Positions 28,470-37,110 of a stretch of DNA of 64,000 nucleotides are shown piece after piece (the first letter of the stretch is position 1; each line of letters starts with the position of its first letter). The notes beneath the pieces are model-generated. The model was not told the DNA's origin and did no database searches. It was given only the letters and a program-made list of their open reading frames with translations. A program made the position numbers and the translations under genes. Source of the DNA: Sporosarcina trichiuri (GTDB lineage Bacteria; Bacillota; Bacilli; Bacillales_A; Planococcaceae); assembly GCF_030406775.1 (NCBI RefSeq), contig NZ_CP129119.1, positions 716,001 to 780,000 of the forward strand. The letters run 5' to 3'.

Positions 28470-29755
28470 GAGACTATACAAAATCGAAGCAGGCATTCAA
28501 AGAAGCGGTCGATCTCATGCCGGGCGGAGTGAATTCCCCGGTCCGCGCCTTCAAATCGGTCAATATGGACCCTATCTTCATGGAGAGCGGCAAAGGTGCG
28601 ATCATCAAGGATATCGACGGCAACGAATACATCGATTACGTCCTGTCATGGGGACCGCTCATTCTTGGACACGCCGAGGAAGGCGTCGTGAAAGCACTTC
28701 AGGACGCAGCGGTGAAAGGGTCCAGTTTCGGTGCGCCGACACTGCTTGAAAACGAGCTTGCTGAACTCGTCATCGAGCGGGTGCCGTCAATCGAGATGGT
28801 CCGGATGGTTTCATCTGGTACGGAAGCGACGATGAGTGTCCTGCGTCTTGCCCGAGGCTATACGAAGCGCAACCTGATTTTGAAATTCGAAGGGTGCTAC
28901 CACGGTCACGGAGATTCCCTTCTCATCAAAGCGGGATCCGGCGTTGCGACACTAGGCCTGCCGGACAGCCCGGGCGTCCCGGAAGGCGTTGCGAAGAATA
29001 CGATTACAGTGCCATACAACGATCTGGAGAGCCTGAAACTCGCCTTCAAGGAATACGGTGACGATCTGGCAGCTGTCATCGTTGAACCGGTTGCCGGCAA
29101 TATGGGTGTTGTCCCGCCAAAGGACAGTTTCCTGACAGAGCTCCGCAAGATGACGGAAGAGAACGGCACACTGCTCATCTTCGACGAAGTGATGACCGGG
29201 TTCCGCGTCGGCTACAACTGTGCACAGGGTCATTTCGGGGTCACTCCGGATCTGACATGCCTCGGTAAGGTGATCGGCGGCGGACTGCCGGTCGGCGCGT
29301 ACGGCGGCAAACGGGAGATCATGGAACACATCGCACCGGCGGGCACGGTCTACCAGGCAGGGACACTTTCAGGCAACCCGCTCGCGATGACTGCAGGGAT
29401 CGAGACACTGAAGCGCCTGACGCCTGCGTCATACGATCACTTCATGAAACTCGGCGACCAGCTGGAGAAAGGGTTCCGCGAAGCGGCGCAAGCGAACAAC
29501 ATTCCGCATACGGTCAACCGGGCAGGATCGATGATCGGCTTCTTCTTCACGAACGAGGATGTCGTCGATTATGAATCGGCGAAGACATCCGATCTCAAGC
29601 TGTTCGCGGAATACTACCGCATGATGGCGGACGAGGGGATCTTCCTGCCGCCGTCCCAGTTCGAAGGCATGTTCCTGTCTGCAGCGCATACCGAAGAGCA
29701 TATTGCAGAAACGGTGAAGGCGTTCCATACCGTCTTCAGCAAACTGAAGAAATAA
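28466..29755 (+). CDS. hemL: Glutamate-1-semialdehyde 2,1-aminomutase
   Basis: 429 aa PLP enzyme. [44 protein letters not shown] and the cofactor lysine (about 267) in [16 protein letters not shown] are present. It makes 5-aminolevulinate from the HemA product. Last gene of hemAXCDBL, ending at a strong terminator. Confidence 0.97.
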   Translation: MRDYTKSKQAFKEAVDLMPGGVNSPVRAFKSVNMDPIFMESGKGAIIKDIDGNEYIDYVLSWGPLILGHAEEGVVKALQDAAVKGSSFGAPTLLENELAELVIERVPSIEMVRMVSSGTEATMSVLRLARGYTKRNLILKFEGCYHGHGDSLLIKAGSGVATLGLPDSPGVPEGVAKNTITVPYNDLESLKLAFKEYGDDLAAVIVEPVAGNMGVVPPKDSFLTELRKMTEENGTLLIFDEVMTGFRVGYNCAQGHFGVTPDLTCLGKVIGGGLPVGAYGGKREIMEHIAPAGTVYQAGTLSGNPLAMTAGIETLKRLTPASYDHFMKLGDQLEKGFREAAQANNIPHTVNRAGSMIGFFFTNEDVVDYESAKTSDLKLFAEYYRMMADEGIFLPPSQFEGMFLSAAHTEEHIAETVKAFHTVFSKLKK

Positions 29756-29758
29756 TTT

Positions 29759-29800
29759 AAAAAGCCTTATCGGACATCATCGTGCCGGTAAGGCTTTTTG
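29759..29800 (+). terminator. Rho-independent terminator of the hem operon
   Basis: AAAAAGCCTTA-TCGG pairs with CCGG-TAAGGCTTTTT around an 11-nt loop. Confidence 0.88.
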
Positions 29801-29857
29801 TTCTGTCTCCGGCCGTCCCCGCATACAATGCATGAGAATAAAGGAGGCGGCTGAGAG

Positions 29858-30550
29858 ATGAAACCGATCGAATGGACATTATCCGAAACATTCCAATTCC
29901 CCGCATCAGCAGGCAGGGTGACAGAGGCGGACAGTGTGAAAGTGACCGCAGGCTATGATGATAAGCAGACGGAAGATGCCGTCCGGCTGTCGGGCATCTA
30001 CCATATTGCGGCGAATGTGACGTTTGGAGAAGGCGTGGCCGATGCAGAAAATACAGCGGAGGACGCAATCCTCATCGATGACGTGGAGCTGGAAGGCGCG
30101 AAAGGCTATTTCGAGTACGCTGTTCCGCTGCAAGTCGATCTGCCGGCAGCTGACGGTGTCGGTGTGACAGCGACAGTGGTCGATGCGTCGGCATCCGCTA
30201 CGGACAGCGGCGAGCTGCTGGTCATGTGGACCGTACAAGCATCCGCCAGGGAAGAGGCCGTTCCTGCAGTGGCTGCGGAAACGGCAGCTGTCGAGGCGGC
30301 TGAGCAGATCGTCAGCGCGGCAGAGTCAAATACTGCAACTGCAGCGGATGAGCAGGCAGCTGAAGTGACTTCCGCTGCAGCAGCAGCTGATTCCGCGGAA
30401 GCGGATCTGGACAGTGACAGTTCGAGCGTGGCGATTGCGATGACAGTGACTGAAGACAGCGGGCATCACGAAATGCTGGCGTTCATCCAGGACCTGGACG
30501 ATGACGTGTCTGTCACGCCGTATGTGCTAAATAATGTTGCGGTGGAATAG
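29858..30550 (+). CDS. SpoVID-like N-terminal domain protein lacking LysM
   Basis: 230 aa. Residues 1-135 (IEWTLSETFQFP, VRLSGIYHIAANV, YFEYAVPLQVDLP) resemble the beta-rich N-terminal domain of SpoVID, and the gene holds the spoVID position between hemL and valS. The rest is an Ala/Glu/Asp-rich low-complexity tract (about 135-205) ending in DLDDDVSVTPYVLNNVAVE; the C-terminal LysM domain of true SpoVID is absent. ysxE, which precedes spoVID in Bacillus, is missing. AAAGGAGG precedes ATG 29858. SpoVID directs coat encasement of spores; this version could not do so in the same way. Confidence 0.6.
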   Translation: MKPIEWTLSETFQFPASAGRVTEADSVKVTAGYDDKQTEDAVRLSGIYHIAANVTFGEGVADAENTAEDAILIDDVELEGAKGYFEYAVPLQVDLPAADGVGVTATVVDASASATDSGELLVMWTVQASAREEAVPAVAAETAAVEAAEQIVSAAESNTATAADEQAAEVTSAAAAADSAEADLDSDSSSVAIAMTVTEDSGHHEMLAFIQDLDDDVSVTPYVLNNVAVE

Positions 30551-30718
30551 GAACGCGCAGCCGCACAGTACGCAGAAGAGCAGGAAATCACCGGTCGTCG
30601 GGATGATCAGCAGCCGGATGAGCTGGAAGACGGAAATCGGGATGATGATCATCTTGCAGTAGAATCTCGTTTTCCGGAGCCAGGGCGGCAGCAAGTATGG
30701 GTTGTATCCTCTTCTCAT
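30527..30718 (-). CDS. Small membrane protein of unknown function
   Basis: 63 aa: a basic, Pro/Tyr-rich N-terminus (MRRGYNPYLLPPWLRK) and two hydrophobic segments. GAAAGGATG lies a few nt before ATG 30718. The gene is convergent with the SpoVID-like gene (24-bp overlap) and divergent from valS. The longer frame to 30880 runs into the T-box leader and is not used. Not recognised. Confidence 0.55.
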   Translation of the reverse strand: MRRGYNPYLLPPWLRKTRFYCKMIIIPISVFQLIRLLIIPTTGDFLLFCVLCGCAFLFHRNII

Positions 30719-30741
30719 GACACCATCCTTTCGTTGCAGGC

Positions 30742-30771
30742 TTGACGGGTCCGGCACGTTTCCGGTACACT
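30742..30771 (+). promoter_or_regulatory. Sigma-A promoter of valS
   Basis: TTGACG (30742-30747), an 18-bp spacer and TACACT (30766-30771). It lies just upstream of the T-box leader. Confidence 0.65.
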
Positions 30772-30777
30772 GATGGA

Positions 30778-31032
30778 AACAGCATAGGGATGCAGTGAGC
30801 GGGAAAGTAAGCCGGCTGGCATTTTTCAGAGAGGGTCCGGGAATGGTGCGAGGACCCAGTGCAGCCTGACTGAACGTCACCCGTCAGCAGTTTTCGTGAA
30901 CACAGTCGTCACTAGCGGAAACCGGTTAGAAGCCGTTATGTTTTTCGAGGCATCGTGTTTTTAGGCACGCATGCGAATAAAGGTGGTACCGCGAACTGAC
31001 TCCTTCGTCCTTTACAGACGAAGGGGTTTTTT
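30778..31032 (+). promoter_or_regulatory. Valine T-box riboswitch
   Basis: The T-box sequence AAAGGTGGTACCGCG lies at 30979-30993, followed by the terminator CCTTCGTC/GACGAAGG and a T run at 31002-31032. Stem I has a GGGTCC/GGACCC apical helix and GAACGTCACC, whose GTC at 30876-30878 is a valine codon and the likely specifier. Uncharged tRNA-Val pairs with the specifier and T-box and stabilises the antiterminator, allowing valS expression. Confidence 0.93.
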
Positions 31033-31118
31033 GTGTTTCATCCGCGATACAGCTGCACGCCGGGCAGATGCCCGGCGATCACTGACACATCCATAAGGAC
31101 ATATGAGGAGGAACCGTT

Positions 31119-33767
31119 ATGACGGACAAACAGCAGACAGAAATGCCGACGAAGTACGATCCGCAGACGATCGAGAAAGACCGCTATGAATGGTGGCTGG
31201 AAGGCGGGTACTTCAAAGCCCAGCCGGAGAGCGGCAAGGAGCCGTATACAATTGTCATCCCGCCGCCAAACGTGACAGGCAAGCTTCACCTCGGCCATGC
31301 GTGGGATACAACGCTGCAGGATATCCTGATCCGCATGAAACGGATGCAGGGCTACGATGCTCTTTGGCTGCCCGGCATGGACCATGCGGGTATTGCGACA
31401 CAGGCGAAGGTGGAGGAGAAGCTCCGTGCGGACGGCCAGAACCGCTATGACCTCGGCCGCGAGAAATTCCTCGAGAAGACATGGGAATGGAAAGAGGAAT
31501 ATGCCGGCCATATCCGGGAGCAGTGGGCGAAACTCGGTCTCGCGCTCGATTATTCCCGCGAACGGTTCACACTCGATGAAGGCCTGTCGCGTGCAGTCCG
31601 GGAAGTGTTCGTAAAGCTCTATGACAAAGGGCTGATCTACCGCGGCGAGTACATCATCAACTGGGATCCCGCAACAAAAACAGCGCTGTCCGATATCGAA
31701 GTCATCCATAAAGATGTAGCGGGTGCCTTCTATCATATGCGCTACCCGCTCACAGATGGAACCGGAAGTATCGAAATCGCGACGACCCGCCCGGAGACGA
31801 TGCTCGGGGATACGGCGGTCGCCGTCCATCCGGATGATGAACGCTACCAGCACCTGATCGGCAAGACGGTCAAACTGCCGATTGTCGGCCGTGAAATCCC
31901 GATCGTTGCGGATGATTACGTGGAAATGGACTTCGGAAGCGGTGCAGTCAAGATCACGCCGGCACACGACCCGAACGACTTTGAGATCGGCAACCGCCAT
32001 GACCTTCCGCGTGTCCTCGTCATGAACGAAGACGGCTCGATGAACAGCATGGCCGGCAAATACGAAGGCATGGACCGTTTCGAATGCCGGAAAGCGATCG
32101 TCAAGGACCTGCAGGAGATGGATGTCCTGTTCAAAATCGAAGAGCACAACCATTCCGTCGGCCACTCGGAGCGGAGCGGCGCAGTCGTCGAGCCATACTT
32201 GTCGACACAATGGTTCGTCAAGATGCAGCCGCTGGCAGAACAGGCGATCGAACTGCAGAAGACGGACGGCAAAGTCAACTTCGTTCCCGAGCGGTTCGAG
32301 AAGACGTATCTGACATGGATGGAGAACGTCCACGACTGGTGCATCTCCCGCCAGCTCTGGTGGGGCCACCGCATTCCGGCCTGGTATCATAACGAAACTG
32401 GCGAAGTGTATGTCGGTGAGGAAGCGCCGGCGGACATCGAGAACTGGCATCAGGAGAATGACGTGCTCGATACGTGGTTCTCATCCGCACTCTGGCCATT
32501 CTCGACGATGGGCTGGCCGGATACGGAAGACCCTGAATTCAAACGGTATTATCCGACGGACGCTCTCGTTACAGGATATGACATCATCTTCTTCTGGGTG
32601 TCCCGGATGATCTTCCAGGCGCTCGAATTCACCGATCAGCGTCCGTTCAATGATGTGCTGATCCACGGACTGGTGCGTGCAGAAGACGGCCGCAAAATGT
32701 CGAAGTCGCTCGGCAACGGGGTCGATCCGATGGACGTCATCGACCAGTACGGTGCCGATGCGCTCCGCTACTTCCTGGCGACAGGGTCATCACCGGGGCA
32801 GGACCTGCGCTATTCGACGGAAAAAGTCGAAGCGATCTGGAATTTCGCGAACAAGATCTGGAACGCCTCCCGTTTCGCGCTCATGAACATGGAAGGCATG
32901 ACATACGAGGAAATCGACCTGTCCGGCAAGCGATCTGTCGCGGATGACTGGATCCTGACGCGCCTGAACGAAACAATCGATTCCGTCACCAAGCTGTCCG
33001 ACCGGTATGAATTCGGCGAAGTCGGCCGTGCGCTCTACAACTTCATCTGGGATGACGTGTGCGACTGGTATATCGAAATGGCGAAGCTGCCATTGTATGG
33101 GGAAGACGAGGACGCGAAGAAGATGACGCGCTCCGTGCTCGCCTATGTCCTCGACAACACGATGCGTCTGCTGCACCCGCTCATGCCGTTCATCACCGAA
33201 GAGATCTGGCAGAACCTGCCGCACAGCGGCGAGTCGATCACGGTGGCACCATGGCCGACAGTGAATGCTGCCTACTCGGATGAAAAACGCTCGGATGACA
33301 TGAAACTGCTGACGGATATCATCAAAGCGGTCCGCAACATCCGCGCGGAAGTGAACACACCGATGAGCCGCCAGGTGCCTCTCTACATCGCTGCGAAAGA
33401 TGAGGCGACAGCTGCCGTGCTGGATGAGAACCAGGCGTATCTGGAGAAGTTCTGCAATCCGGAATCCCTCAAAATCGGTTTGGACGTCCAGGCGCCAGGT
33501 AAATCGATGTCCGCCGTCGTGACAGGCGCGGAACTGTTCATGCCACTTGAAGGGCTGCTCGATATCGACGAGGAGATCGCACGTCTGACGAAAGAACTCG
33601 GCAAATGGACCGGCGAAGTGAAGCGCGTCCAGGGCAAACTGTCCAACGAACGCTTCGTTTCGAAAGCACCGCAGGCCGTCGTCGACGAAGAGCGTGCGAA
33701 AGAGAAGGATTACCTCGAAAAACACGCCGCCGTCCAGCGCCGGATCGAGGAACTGAAAGAGATTTAA
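31119..33767 (+). CDS. valS: Valyl-tRNA synthetase
   Basis: 882 aa class I synthetase. HLGH near residue 56, the editing domain (about 190-350, [13 protein letters not shown]), KMSKS at about 525, the anticodon-binding domain and a C-terminal coiled-coil arm (about 810-882) are all present. ATG 31119 has AGGAGG upstream. In Bacillus folC follows immediately; here two minus-strand genes and a repeat array intervene. Confidence 0.98.
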   Translation: MTDKQQTEMPTKYDPQTIEKDRYEWWLEGGYFKAQPESGKEPYTIVIPPPNVTGKLHLGHAWDTTLQDILIRMKRMQGYDALWLPGMDHAGIATQAKVEEKLRADGQNRYDLGREKFLEKTWEWKEEYAGHIREQWAKLGLALDYSRERFTLDEGLSRAVREVFVKLYDKGLIYRGEYIINWDPATKTALSDIEVIHKDVAGAFYHMRYPLTDGTGSIEIATTRPETMLGDTAVAVHPDDERYQHLIGKTVKLPIVGREIPIVADDYVEMDFGSGAVKITPAHDPNDFEIGNRHDLPRVLVMNEDGSMNSMAGKYEGMDRFECRKAIVKDLQEMDVLFKIEEHNHSVGHSERSGAVVEPYLSTQWFVKMQPLAEQAIELQKTDGKVNFVPERFEKTYLTWMENVHDWCISRQLWWGHRIPAWYHNETGEVYVGEEAPADIENWHQENDVLDTWFSSALWPFSTMGWPDTEDPEFKRYYPTDALVTGYDIIFFWVSRMIFQALEFTDQRPFNDVLIHGLVRAEDGRKMSKSLGNGVDPMDVIDQYGADALRYFLATGSSPGQDLRYSTEKVEAIWNFANKIWNASRFALMNMEGMTYEEIDLSGKRSVADDWILTRLNETIDSVTKLSDRYEFGEVGRALYNFIWDDVCDWYIEMAKLPLYGEDEDAKKMTRSVLAYVLDNTMRLLHPLMPFITEEIWQNLPHSGESITVAPWPTVNAAYSDEKRSDDMKLLTDIIKAVRNIRAEVNTPMSRQVPLYIAAKDEATAAVLDENQAYLEKFCNPESLKIGLDVQAPGKSMSAVVTGAELFMPLEGLLDIDEEIARLTKELGKWTGEVKRVQGKLSNERFVSKAPQAVVDEERAKEKDYLEKHAAVQRRIEELKEI

Positions 33768-33775
33768 CTAAGGGA

Positions 33776-33801
33776 GGCTCCGCAGCTGCGGAGCCTTTTT
33801 T
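33776..33801 (+). terminator. Rho-independent terminator of valS
   Basis: A perfect GGCTCCGCAG/CTGCGGAGCC hairpin with almost no loop, followed by TTTTTT. Confidence 0.9.
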
Positions 33802-33825
33802 CCATGGGGGCGGAGGCGGCCGTAA

Positions 33826-33977
33826 CGCTCATAAACCGGCCGAAAATGATCATAAATCTTGAAAAATGATCATAAAACGAAGAATGTGATCATAAACACA
33901 GAATTCCGCTCATAAACTCACCAAAGTGATCATAAATCCCGAAAAGTGATCATAAAACAGGAGAAACCGCTCATAAC
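33826..33977 (-). repeat. Array 3 of the 20-bp-period intergenic repeat (8 units, minus strand)
   Basis: On the plus strand the core GATCATA or GCTCATA starts at 33827, 33848, 33868, 33888, 33908, 33928, 33948 and 33969: 20-bp steps with one 21-bp step at each end. Read on the minus strand the core order is GAGC, GATC, GATC, GAGC, GATC, GATC, GATC, GAGC, so the first seven positions equal those of array 1, as does the 21-bp first step. It follows the ATP-grasp gene in that gene's direction and opposes valS. Confidence 0.95.
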
Positions 33978-34017
33978 GCAAGCGGGCAATGCTCCGCATC
34001 AGCAGCCATCCCGGCAT

Positions 34018-34055
34018 AAAAAAGCGAAGCGCCACAAATCAGGCACTTCGCTTTT
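34018..34055 (-). terminator. Rho-independent terminator of the ATP-grasp gene pair
   Basis: AAAGCGAAGCGCC pairs with GGCACTTCGCTTT (one mismatch) around an 8-nt loop. On the minus strand it lies just after the stop of the second ATP-grasp gene. Confidence 0.8.
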
Positions 34056-34077
34056 CCTATCTTCCGTAAACAGGCAG

Positions 34078-34890
34078 CTATCCCGCAAACGGATCGTCCA
34101 GCTTATCAGAAATGTACTTCATCAATTCCTCCGCAACATCCAGGTCGCCTGCTGCATACAGCGACCGCGCGCCAACAGGATCTTCAAGTTCATTGAACAG
34201 CCAGATCCCATCCTGATCCTGGATAAAGTCGATACCGACATAATCGCTTTTCAGCGCCTTGGCAATCCGTTCCGCGAAGGCAGTGAGCGCGGCCGGCGGG
34301 CTGAACGGCTCCGCTGTGCCGCCGAGTGCGACATTCGACTTGAACGACCCGGCGCCTGTCCGCTTCACTGCACCGATACAGACAACTCCGAGCATATAGA
34401 GCCGGACGTCGGACGGCGTGTGATCGATGAATGGCTGGACAATCCACTGCTCCGTGGGCCGTTCCGCAAACAATTCCGCAGCCGACTTCTCATCCTCCAG
34501 CAAAAACACATCACTGCCGCCATGCCCATCGGCCGTCTTGACGACAGCCGGGAACGACCGGATCTCGTCCACAGCTCTCACTTTAGCCGTTGGAATCGCC
34601 GGAACGCCGAGCATCATCGCGAGCTGTGATGCCGCGAGTTTATCATTCGCGATCCGGTTCACTTCGGTACGGTTGAACACGCGGACGCCGGCGTCTTCCA
34701 GGCCGCGGCTGATGTCAAAGTCACGGCCGCGGTACAACGCAAAATCCGGCTGAGCGTCATCCGGCTGCAATTCTTCCTCGATCTTCAGTTCAAGATCCAG
34801 CCTGCAGTTTTGAGCTGCCGCGATCAGCTGCCCTATGAACCACGCATTCCGCTCCGCTTCTTCGCGGCTGTAGATTAGCCATCCCGTCAT
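34078..34890 (-). CDS. ATP-grasp family ligase, RimK-like (second of a pair)
   Basis: 270 aa. An N-terminal pre-ATP-grasp region (GWLIYSREEAERNAWFIGQL) is followed by an ATP-grasp fold: FPAVVKTADGHGGSDVF (ATP-binding loop), QPFIDHTPSDVRLYMLG and the metal-binding IWLFNELEDPVGARSLY. The family couples ATP to carboxylate-amine bond formation; relatives are annotated alpha-L-glutamate ligases. Substrate unknown. Its start overlaps the stop of the gene before it by 4 bp. Confidence 0.8.
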   Translation of the reverse strand: MTGWLIYSREEAERNAWFIGQLIAAAQNCRLDLELKIEEELQPDDAQPDFALYRGRDFDISRGLEDAGVRVFNRTEVNRIANDKLAASQLAMMLGVPAIPTAKVRAVDEIRSFPAVVKTADGHGGSDVFLLEDEKSAAELFAERPTEQWIVQPFIDHTPSDVRLYMLGVVCIGAVKRTGAGSFKSNVALGGTAEPFSPPAALTAFAERIAKALKSDYVGIDFIQDQDGIWLFNELEDPVGARSLYAAGDLDVAEELMKYISDKLDDPFAG

Positions 34891-35753
34891 GATAGTTCCT
34901 CCAGTATCCAGGCGATCATATCGTCAGCGACGTTGATGCCCGTAACATTGTAGAGATTACGGATATGGGCCGCACCGTTGACTTCGCAGACGAGCGGCTG
35001 CCCGTCCGGATCGTACAGCAGATCGACACCGGCAAAGTCCGCACCGACCGACCGGGCAGCCCGGAGAGCGACGGATTCCTGTTCAGCCGTGAGTTCTACG
35101 ACAGCGGCAGTCCCGCCGTTTGTAATATTCGCCCGGAAATCGGTTTCCGAGGAACGCGCCATCGCAGCGGCAACCCGATCGCCGATGACGTTCACCCGGA
35201 TGTCGCGGCCACGGCTCGACGCGACGAATTCCTGGAACAGATAATCGATTCCGCGAAGTTCATCAACCTTCTCGTAAAACGCTTCTTCAGTTTCGATCAA
35301 ATAAACATTCATGCCGAACGAGCCCCGGGCTTCTTTGATGATCATTGGGAGACCCAGCTCACCCAGTACCCGCTCGTAAAATCCGCTGCCAGAAATCGTG
35401 AACTTAGGATACACTTTCGGCGCCAGAATCGTCCGTGGCATCGGTATGCCGTCGCGCGCAAGGGCAACCGCCTGCTTCGTCTTATTGTCGCACCGTTCGA
35501 TCACTTCCGGGTCGTTATACACCGGAATGCCGAGCGATTTCAAATAGGTCGCTAGCACGATATCTTTATCCAGGAAGACGACGAAATCCGGCAAATCATC
35601 AAGCGGCTGGGTCACATCCATGAGCACTTCATAGTTTTTCAGGATCCGCGCATAGACGCCTGCTCGCTCCGCCGCCCCGGCGATGAGTTCCGCCTGATCC
35701 CTGAACTTTTCGCTGACGAGACTGCCATTATAAATAATCCAGCATTTTTTCAA
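34887..35753 (-). CDS. ATP-grasp family ligase, RimK-like (first of a pair)
   Basis: 288 aa. N-terminal domain CWIIYNGSLVSEKFRDQAEL; ATP-grasp segments LGLPMIIKEARGSFGMNVYL, FQEFVASSRGRDIRVNVIGD, ANITNGGTAAVVEL and PLVCEVNGAAHIRNLYNVTG, the last two typical of the RimK/LysX branch. It probably ligates an amino acid to an unknown acceptor. TTG 35753 has GGAGAAGG upstream and gives MKKCWIIYNG; the longer frame to 35810 has no ribosome site. No precursor-peptide gene or amino-carrier protein is visible beside it. Confidence 0.82.
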   Translation of the reverse strand: MKKCWIIYNGSLVSEKFRDQAELIAGAAERAGVYARILKNYEVLMDVTQPLDDLPDFVVFLDKDIVLATYLKSLGIPVYNDPEVIERCDNKTKQAVALARDGIPMPRTILAPKVYPKFTISGSGFYERVLGELGLPMIIKEARGSFGMNVYLIETEEAFYEKVDELRGIDYLFQEFVASSRGRDIRVNVIGDRVAAAMARSSETDFRANITNGGTAAVVELTAEQESVALRAARSVGADFAGVDLLYDPDGQPLVCEVNGAAHIRNLYNVTGINVADDMIAWILEELS

Positions 35754-35839
35754 AATGAACCCTTCTCCCCGTGCTATACTTTGGTATACAGTAGAACTTA
35801 TCGAATTCATTCAATTCTAGCATAAGGCGGGGAAAAAGC

Positions 35840-37066
35840 ATGATACCGAAATTGGATGTGTACATAGAACATGCTGGCCTGACGAGCAGCAGCACGATCA
35901 AACCGGGTCTCGAAGCGATCCGTCATGCCATGCAGGCGCTCGGCAATCCGCAGGACCAGCTGCGGGCAATCCATGTCGCCGGCACGAACGGCAAAGGATC
36001 GACGGTCGCGTTCATGGAGTCCATTCTGCAGACGGCGGGCGTGACGACCGGCGTCTTCACCTCACCGGCGATGATCGACATCCACGACCAAATCCGCGTG
36101 AACGGCCGGAATGCAACCCCTGCACAGCTGAAGGACAGTTTCCGCTTGATCAGCGAAGCAGGACTCGACGGCTGCCTGACCGACTTCGAACTGCTGACGG
36201 CGGCAGCATTCGTCACATTTGCAGAGGCGAAACCCGACATCCTCCTCGTCGAATGCGGACTCGGCGGCAGGTATGACAGTACGAATGTGCTGAATCCCGC
36301 CGTCACGGTCATCACATCGATTGCGAAAGAGCATACCGAGTTCCTCGGAGACACACTTGAGTCGATTGCCTGGCACAAAGCGGGCATCTTCAGATCCGGC
36401 ATCCCGGCAGTCGTCGGGGACCTGCCGCGAGAAGCCATGGCGGAAGCGGAAAAGATTGCAGCAGAAGGGGATAGTCCGCTCTATCGGTACGGCAACGACT
36501 TCAGCATGGAAGGTGACCGGTTCTGCGGGATCCGCACGATTGACCGGCTAAACAGGAAGCTGAAAGGCCCTCATCAGGCGGTTAACGCAGCAATGGCAAT
36601 CGAGGCGGTGCATCTTGCATATCCTGATATAGAGGAAGAAGCGGTCCGGACAGGCATCGGAGAAGCGCAGCTGTCATTCCGGTTCGAGGAAGCGGCGCCT
36701 GGCGTCTTTTTTGACGGCGCCCACAACCCGGCGGCCGCAAAACGCCTTCGGGAGACGATCGAGCAGCAGTTTCCCGGCGAAACCGTCGATTTTGTCATTG
36801 GCATGATGGCGAACAAGGATATAGAAGCCGTTCTTGCGGAGCTCATTCCGGTCGCCGCGTCGTTCACATTCGTCGATTTTGATGAACCCGGTGCAGCTCC
36901 TGCCGGCACATTGTATGAAATGTGCCAGTTTGGAAATAAACAGGTGACAGATCATTTGGATGCTTCTATACTACTAAGAGAGAACCCAGGCCGAAAGAAA
37001 ATAGTCTCAGGGTCTTTGTACTTGCTAAACAGTCTAAAGTCTCATATACTGAGTATGGAACTATAG
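35840..37066 (+). CDS. folC: Folylpolyglutamate synthase / dihydrofolate synthase
   Basis: 408 aa Mur-ligase-like enzyme. The P-loop is HVAGTNGKGSTVAF, with LLVECGLGGRYDSTNV, SIAKEHTEFLGDT and FDGAHNPAA downstream. It adds glutamate to dihydropteroate and folates. ATG 35840 follows GGCGGGG. Divergent from the ATP-grasp pair across about 85 bp containing a TATAC..GTATA inverted repeat. Confidence 0.95.
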   Translation: MIPKLDVYIEHAGLTSSSTIKPGLEAIRHAMQALGNPQDQLRAIHVAGTNGKGSTVAFMESILQTAGVTTGVFTSPAMIDIHDQIRVNGRNATPAQLKDSFRLISEAGLDGCLTDFELLTAAAFVTFAEAKPDILLVECGLGGRYDSTNVLNPAVTVITSIAKEHTEFLGDTLESIAWHKAGIFRSGIPAVVGDLPREAMAEAEKIAAEGDSPLYRYGNDFSMEGDRFCGIRTIDRLNRKLKGPHQAVNAAMAIEAVHLAYPDIEEEAVRTGIGEAQLSFRFEEAAPGVFFDGAHNPAAAKRLRETIEQQFPGETVDFVIGMMANKDIEAVLAELIPVAASFTFVDFDEPGAAPAGTLYEMCQFGNKQVTDHLDASILLRENPGRKKIVSGSLYLLNSLKSHILSMEL

Positions 37067-37110
37067 ACAGTACTCAATGGGCATTTCTGACCGACGAAGG
37101 AGTGAAATGA

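Noticed and set aside
31038..32450. 470-codon open frame antisense to valS and its leader
   Set aside because: Same cause. It runs across the valS ribosome site, and valS is unmistakable.
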